In this document: piece by piece, positions 61,459 to 64,000 of the stretch
How the letters are laid out: every line of letters starts with the position of its first letter
How positions within the stretch are numbered: the first letter of the stretch is position 1
DNA from: Geobacter sp. DSM 9736
GTDB lineage: Bacteria > Desulfobacterota > Desulfuromonadia > Geobacterales > Geobacteraceae
NCBI RefSeq assembly: GCF_900187405.1
Contig: NZ_LT896716.1
Location: forward strand, 2,484,001-2,548,000
Length of the DNA stretch: 64,000 nucleotides
Direction of reading: 5' to 3'
The notes under the pieces: generated by a model
Told to the model about the DNA's origin: nothing
Databases searched by the model: none
Seen by the model: the letters and a program-made list of their open reading frames with translations, nothing else
Program-made: the position numbers and the translations under genes

Positions 61459-61805
61459 TGGAAACGGTCCTGGCCCTGCTCATAGGGGGGCTTTATGCGA
61501 CAGGCTTCTACATGATGATGCGCCGGAGCTTCGTCAAGCTCGTCTTCGCCCTGTCGCTTCTCGGCAACGCTGCGAACCTCCTCATCTTCGTAATGGGACG
61601 GCTGGTGCGGGGGCGCCCGCCTCATGTCCCCATAGATGCGGCTCAGCCTCCCCCCCCCTTTGCCGATCCGCTTCCGCAGGCGCTCATCCTTACCGCCATC
61701 GTGATAAGTTTCGGCCTGCAGGCCTTCGCACTCGTGCTCGTCAGGCGGGCCTATCAGACCGTCGGCACCGACGACATAGACGAACTGACTACAACCGACA
61801 CATGA
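61458..61805 (+). CDS. mrpC: Mrp Na+/H+ antiporter subunit C
   Basis: This 115-aa, three-helix protein is related to Nuo[38 protein letters not shown], then [23 protein letters not shown]. It starts on the last base of mrpB and is followed after 13 bp by mrpD. Confidence 0.95.
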   Translation: METVLALLIGGLYATGFYMMMRRSFVKLVFALSLLGNAANLLIFVMGRLVRGRPPHVPIDAAQPPPPFADPLPQALILTAIVISFGLQAFALVLVRRAYQTVGTDDIDELTTTDT

Positions 61806-61818
61806 CAGGGAGCCCCGG

Positions 61819-63324
61819 GTGAAACAGCTAGTAATCTTGCCGCTGCTGATACCGCTTGCGACCGCCCTGCTCCAGCTGTTCGCCTGGAGAAAGAGGCGCA
61901 TTCAGCGGGTATTGGGCATCTGCGGAACGGGAGCCCTCCTGGCCGCCGGCATCCTTCTCCTGACGGCGGTCCGGCGGGAAGGTATCCTCAGCCTGCAGGC
62001 AGGAGGATGGCCCGCGCCTTACGGCATCACCCTGGCTGCGGATCTTCTCAGCGCCATCATGGTAGTTACCGCCGGGCTGAGCGGCCTCGCCGTTACCATC
62101 TATTCCCTCGCAAGCACCGACATCGAGCATGAGACCCTCGGGCACCACCCGCTCGTGCAGGTGCTCCTGCTGGGGGTCTGCGGCTCTTTTCTGACGGGAG
62201 ATCTCTTTAATCTCTATGTCTGGTTCGAGGTGATGCTGATCGCCTCTTTCGCCCTCCTGGCCCTCGGCAGCCATCGGGGACAGATGGAAGGAGCTGTCAA
62301 GTACGTCGCTCTCAATTTCACGGCGTCGGCTTTCTTTCTCGCCGGCATTGCGATTCTGTATGGCGTGACGGGGACCCTGAACCTGGCGGACCTTGCTCTT
62401 CTTTCACGTGTACAGTCTCCCGGCGGACCGATGGCGGCTACCGCCACCCTCTTCCTGGTTGCCTTCGGCATAAAAGCGGCGGTTTTCCCGCTCTTCTTCT
62501 GGCTCCCCGCCTCCTATCACACGCCCCCGGTGGCCGTTTCCACCCTCTTCTCCGCAATGCTGACAAAAGCCGGAGTCTACATGCTGATCCGGGTATTCAC
62601 GCTCCTCTTCGTCCACGACCGTGAGTATATCCAGAACCTCATACTTATCGCGGCCGGACTCACCATGGTGACCGGAGTTCTCGGAGCGGTGGCCCAGCAC
62701 GAGTTCCGGCGGCTGCTCTCGTTCCACATAGTGAGCCAGATCGGATACCTCCTCATGGGGCTCGGTCTCTTCAGTGCTGCAGCCCTGGCGGGGGCAATTT
62801 TCTTCATGGTCCACGTGATCGTGGCCAAGGCCGCCCTCTTCCTCGTAAGCGGCATAGTGCTGCGGGTCGCCGGGCATCATGACCTGAAAAAACTCGGAGG
62901 CCTCTATGAATCAAACCCTGCACTTTCCGCGCATTTTCTGATCCCCGCGCTCTCCCTCGCAGGCATACCTCCTCTTTCCGGTTTCTGGGGCAAGCTGGCT
63001 CTGGTGCGCGCGGGGATCGAGGGTGGACAATACCTGATCGTCACCACGGCCCTCGCGGTCAGCCTCCTCACCCTTTTTTCGATGACCAAGATATGGCAGG
63101 AAGCTTTCTGGAAGGAACGTCCGGCAGAGGCTGCTCCTTCCCGCCGGCACACGTTGCCTTCCGAAGCACGGCTGCTGCTCATGGGTCCGACGGCGGCTCT
63201 GGCCCTCTTCACAGTAGTGCTGGGAGCGGCTGCGGGACCGGCACTGCTCCTTGCGGATGAAGCTGCAGCACAGCTAATGAATCCGGACGGATACATCAAT
63301 GCCGTATTGGGCAAATCGCCATGA
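61819..63324 (+). CDS. mrpD: Mrp Na+/H+ antiporter subunit D
   Basis: This 501-aa NuoN/NuoM-like membrane protein of about 14 helices has the proton-channel Glu in [18 protein letters not shown] and the Lys region [40 protein letters not shown]. It starts with GTG at 61819 and overlaps the mrpE start by 4 nt (ATGA). Confidence 0.95.
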   Translation: MKQLVILPLLIPLATALLQLFAWRKRRIQRVLGICGTGALLAAGILLLTAVRREGILSLQAGGWPAPYGITLAADLLSAIMVVTAGLSGLAVTIYSLASTDIEHETLGHHPLVQVLLLGVCGSFLTGDLFNLYVWFEVMLIASFALLALGSHRGQMEGAVKYVALNFTASAFFLAGIAILYGVTGTLNLADLALLSRVQSPGGPMAATATLFLVAFGIKAAVFPLFFWLPASYHTPPVAVSTLFSAMLTKAGVYMLIRVFTLLFVHDREYIQNLILIAAGLTMVTGVLGAVAQHEFRRLLSFHIVSQIGYLLMGLGLFSAAALAGAIFFMVHVIVAKAALFLVSGIVLRVAGHHDLKKLGGLYESNPALSAHFLIPALSLAGIPPLSGFWGKLALVRAGIEGGQYLIVTTALAVSLLTLFSMTKIWQEAFWKERPAEAAPSRRHTLPSEARLLLMGPTAALALFTVVLGAAAGPALLLADEAAAQLMNPDGYINAVLGKSP

Positions 63325-63788
63325 GAACCTTTCTCTTCCACATTCTGCTCATGCTGGCCTGGATAGCCCTTACGGGAAATTTCACCGCTACGAACATGGC
63401 CGCGGGCCTCCTGCTCGGCATCCTGGTAATCTGGGTCGTTCAGAAAGAGCGGGAGGGATACGTGACGCGGCTCGGACATGTGGCAGGCTTTCTCCTCTTT
63501 TTCCTCCGGGAGCTGACTGTGGCGAATCTGCGGGTGGCTCACGACGTGCTCACCCCCCGCCACCGGATGCGGCCGGGCATCCTTGCCATCCCGCTCGATC
63601 TGGAGTCCGAGGCGGAAATTACCTTCCTTGCCACCCTCATCACACTGACACCCGGCACCCTGTGCCTCGATGTAACTGAGGATCGCCGCACACTCTATCT
63701 ACATGCCATGTACATAGATGACCCGGAGAAAGTAAGGCGGACCGTCAAGGAAGGGTACGAACGGCGGGTGCGGGAGGTGTTCCGGTGA
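63321..63788 (+). CDS. mrpE: Mrp Na+/H+ antiporter subunit E
   Basis: This 155-aa protein has N-terminal helices ([32 protein letters not shown]) and the MnhE motif [35 protein letters not shown]. It overlaps mrpF by 4 nt (GTGA). Confidence 0.95.
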   Translation: MRTFLFHILLMLAWIALTGNFTATNMAAGLLLGILVIWVVQKEREGYVTRLGHVAGFLLFFLRELTVANLRVAHDVLTPRHRMRPGILAIPLDLESEAEITFLATLITLTPGTLCLDVTEDRRTLYLHAMYIDDPEKVRRTVKEGYERRVREVFR

Positions 63789-64000
63789 CTCTTGATCAGT
63801 TCATCATCAACTTCATCCTCCCTGTTCTCGCGCTGGGGATCATCCTCGCCTTCGCCCGGCTGGCCCGGGGGCCCGACCTTCCCGACCGCGTCATCTCCCT
63901 CGATCTCATGGCGAGCCTCATCATCTGCCTCGCCGCCGCATATTCGATAGCCGCGGACGAGCCCGCTTTCCTGGACGCGGCCATAGTCCTCTCGCTTGTC
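63785..64000 (+). CDS. mrpF: Mrp Na+/H+ antiporter subunit F, 3' truncated by window end
   Basis: A GTG at 63785 opens a frame of 72 codons that reaches the window end: [18 protein letters not shown], then ARLARGPDLPDRVISLDLMASLIICLAAAYSI and DEPAFLDAAIVLSLV. The RGP-x-LPDRV-x-x-LDL motif is the MrpF signature. mrpG is expected next. Confidence 0.93.
   Translation, partial: MTLDQFIINFILPVLALGIILAFARLARGPDLPDRVISLDLMASLIICLAAAYSIAADEPAFLDAAIVLSLV

Overview
The window is a high-GC, gene-dense chromosomal segment of a Gram-negative bacterium. It most resembles a deltaproteobacterium of the Geobacter/Geobacteraceae type. That is an inference from gene content: DUF362 ferredoxin protein, MacAB and RND pumps, a PilZ protein, a c-type-haem sensor, a split OtsB1-like trehalose operon and many cation/H+ antiporters. 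Dispersed palindromic extragenic elements with a GGCGTAGCAGCGCTACGCC-type core support the same placement. No rRNA, tRNA, CRISPR array, prophage or complete insertion sequence is visible.

Layout. 1-5 kb: 3' end of corA, a solitary branched-chain amino-acid binding protein, a tandem palindromic repeat array, xerC, a DUF362 ferredoxin protein and an orphan ~180-nt structured transcript with its own promoter and terminator. 5-8.5 kb: macA, macB ATPase and macB permease behind a promoter with a 16-bp palindromic operator. 8.6-14.5 kb: a reverse-strand run (phospholipase D/cardiolipin synthase, NifU-like, aspartase, rubrerythrin-like, HAD phosphatase, MidA-type methyltransferase). 14.6-18.7 kb: two tandem phosphate-type periplasmic binding proteins followed by a large methyl-accepting chemotaxis protein, behind a double GTAAA-N5-TTTAC operator. 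18.8-27 kb: WYL regulator, hexanucleotide tract, PEBP protein, cysM, ychF, SDR, Lys/Ala-rich exported protein, PilZ, Crp/Fnr regulator and a MerA-like reductase. 27-35 kb: treZ plus glycogen debranching enzyme, NlpC/P60, DUF3147, a truncated DUF1992 gene, DUF116, fmt and def. 35-42 kb: tetR, RND adaptor, SMR (Gdx-like), RND pump and TolC-type channel. 42-54 kb: two K+/H+-type antiporters, a lipoprotein-like hydrolase, GH65 phosphorylase, a beta-PGM/trehalose-phosphatase fusion and a P-type cation ATPase. 54.6-64 kb: nhaA flanked by two small exported proteins, a Pal/OmpA lipoprotein, a haem-PAS sensor without an output domain, and mrpABCDEF (F cut by the window end).

Common themes are ion homeostasis (CorA, KefB-like, CvrA-like, P-type ATPase, NhaA, Mrp), drug efflux (MacAB, RND/SMR) and alpha-glucan/trehalose metabolism (TreZ, debranching enzyme, GH65, beta-PGM/OtsB).

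The most unusual structure is a set of four families (A-D) of 120-140-bp imperfect palindromes. They differ in their arms but share a similar central core. Six of them start within about 5 nt of a stop codon. All three family-B copies face the same way relative to the gene they follow, and each is accompanied by a family-A copy.
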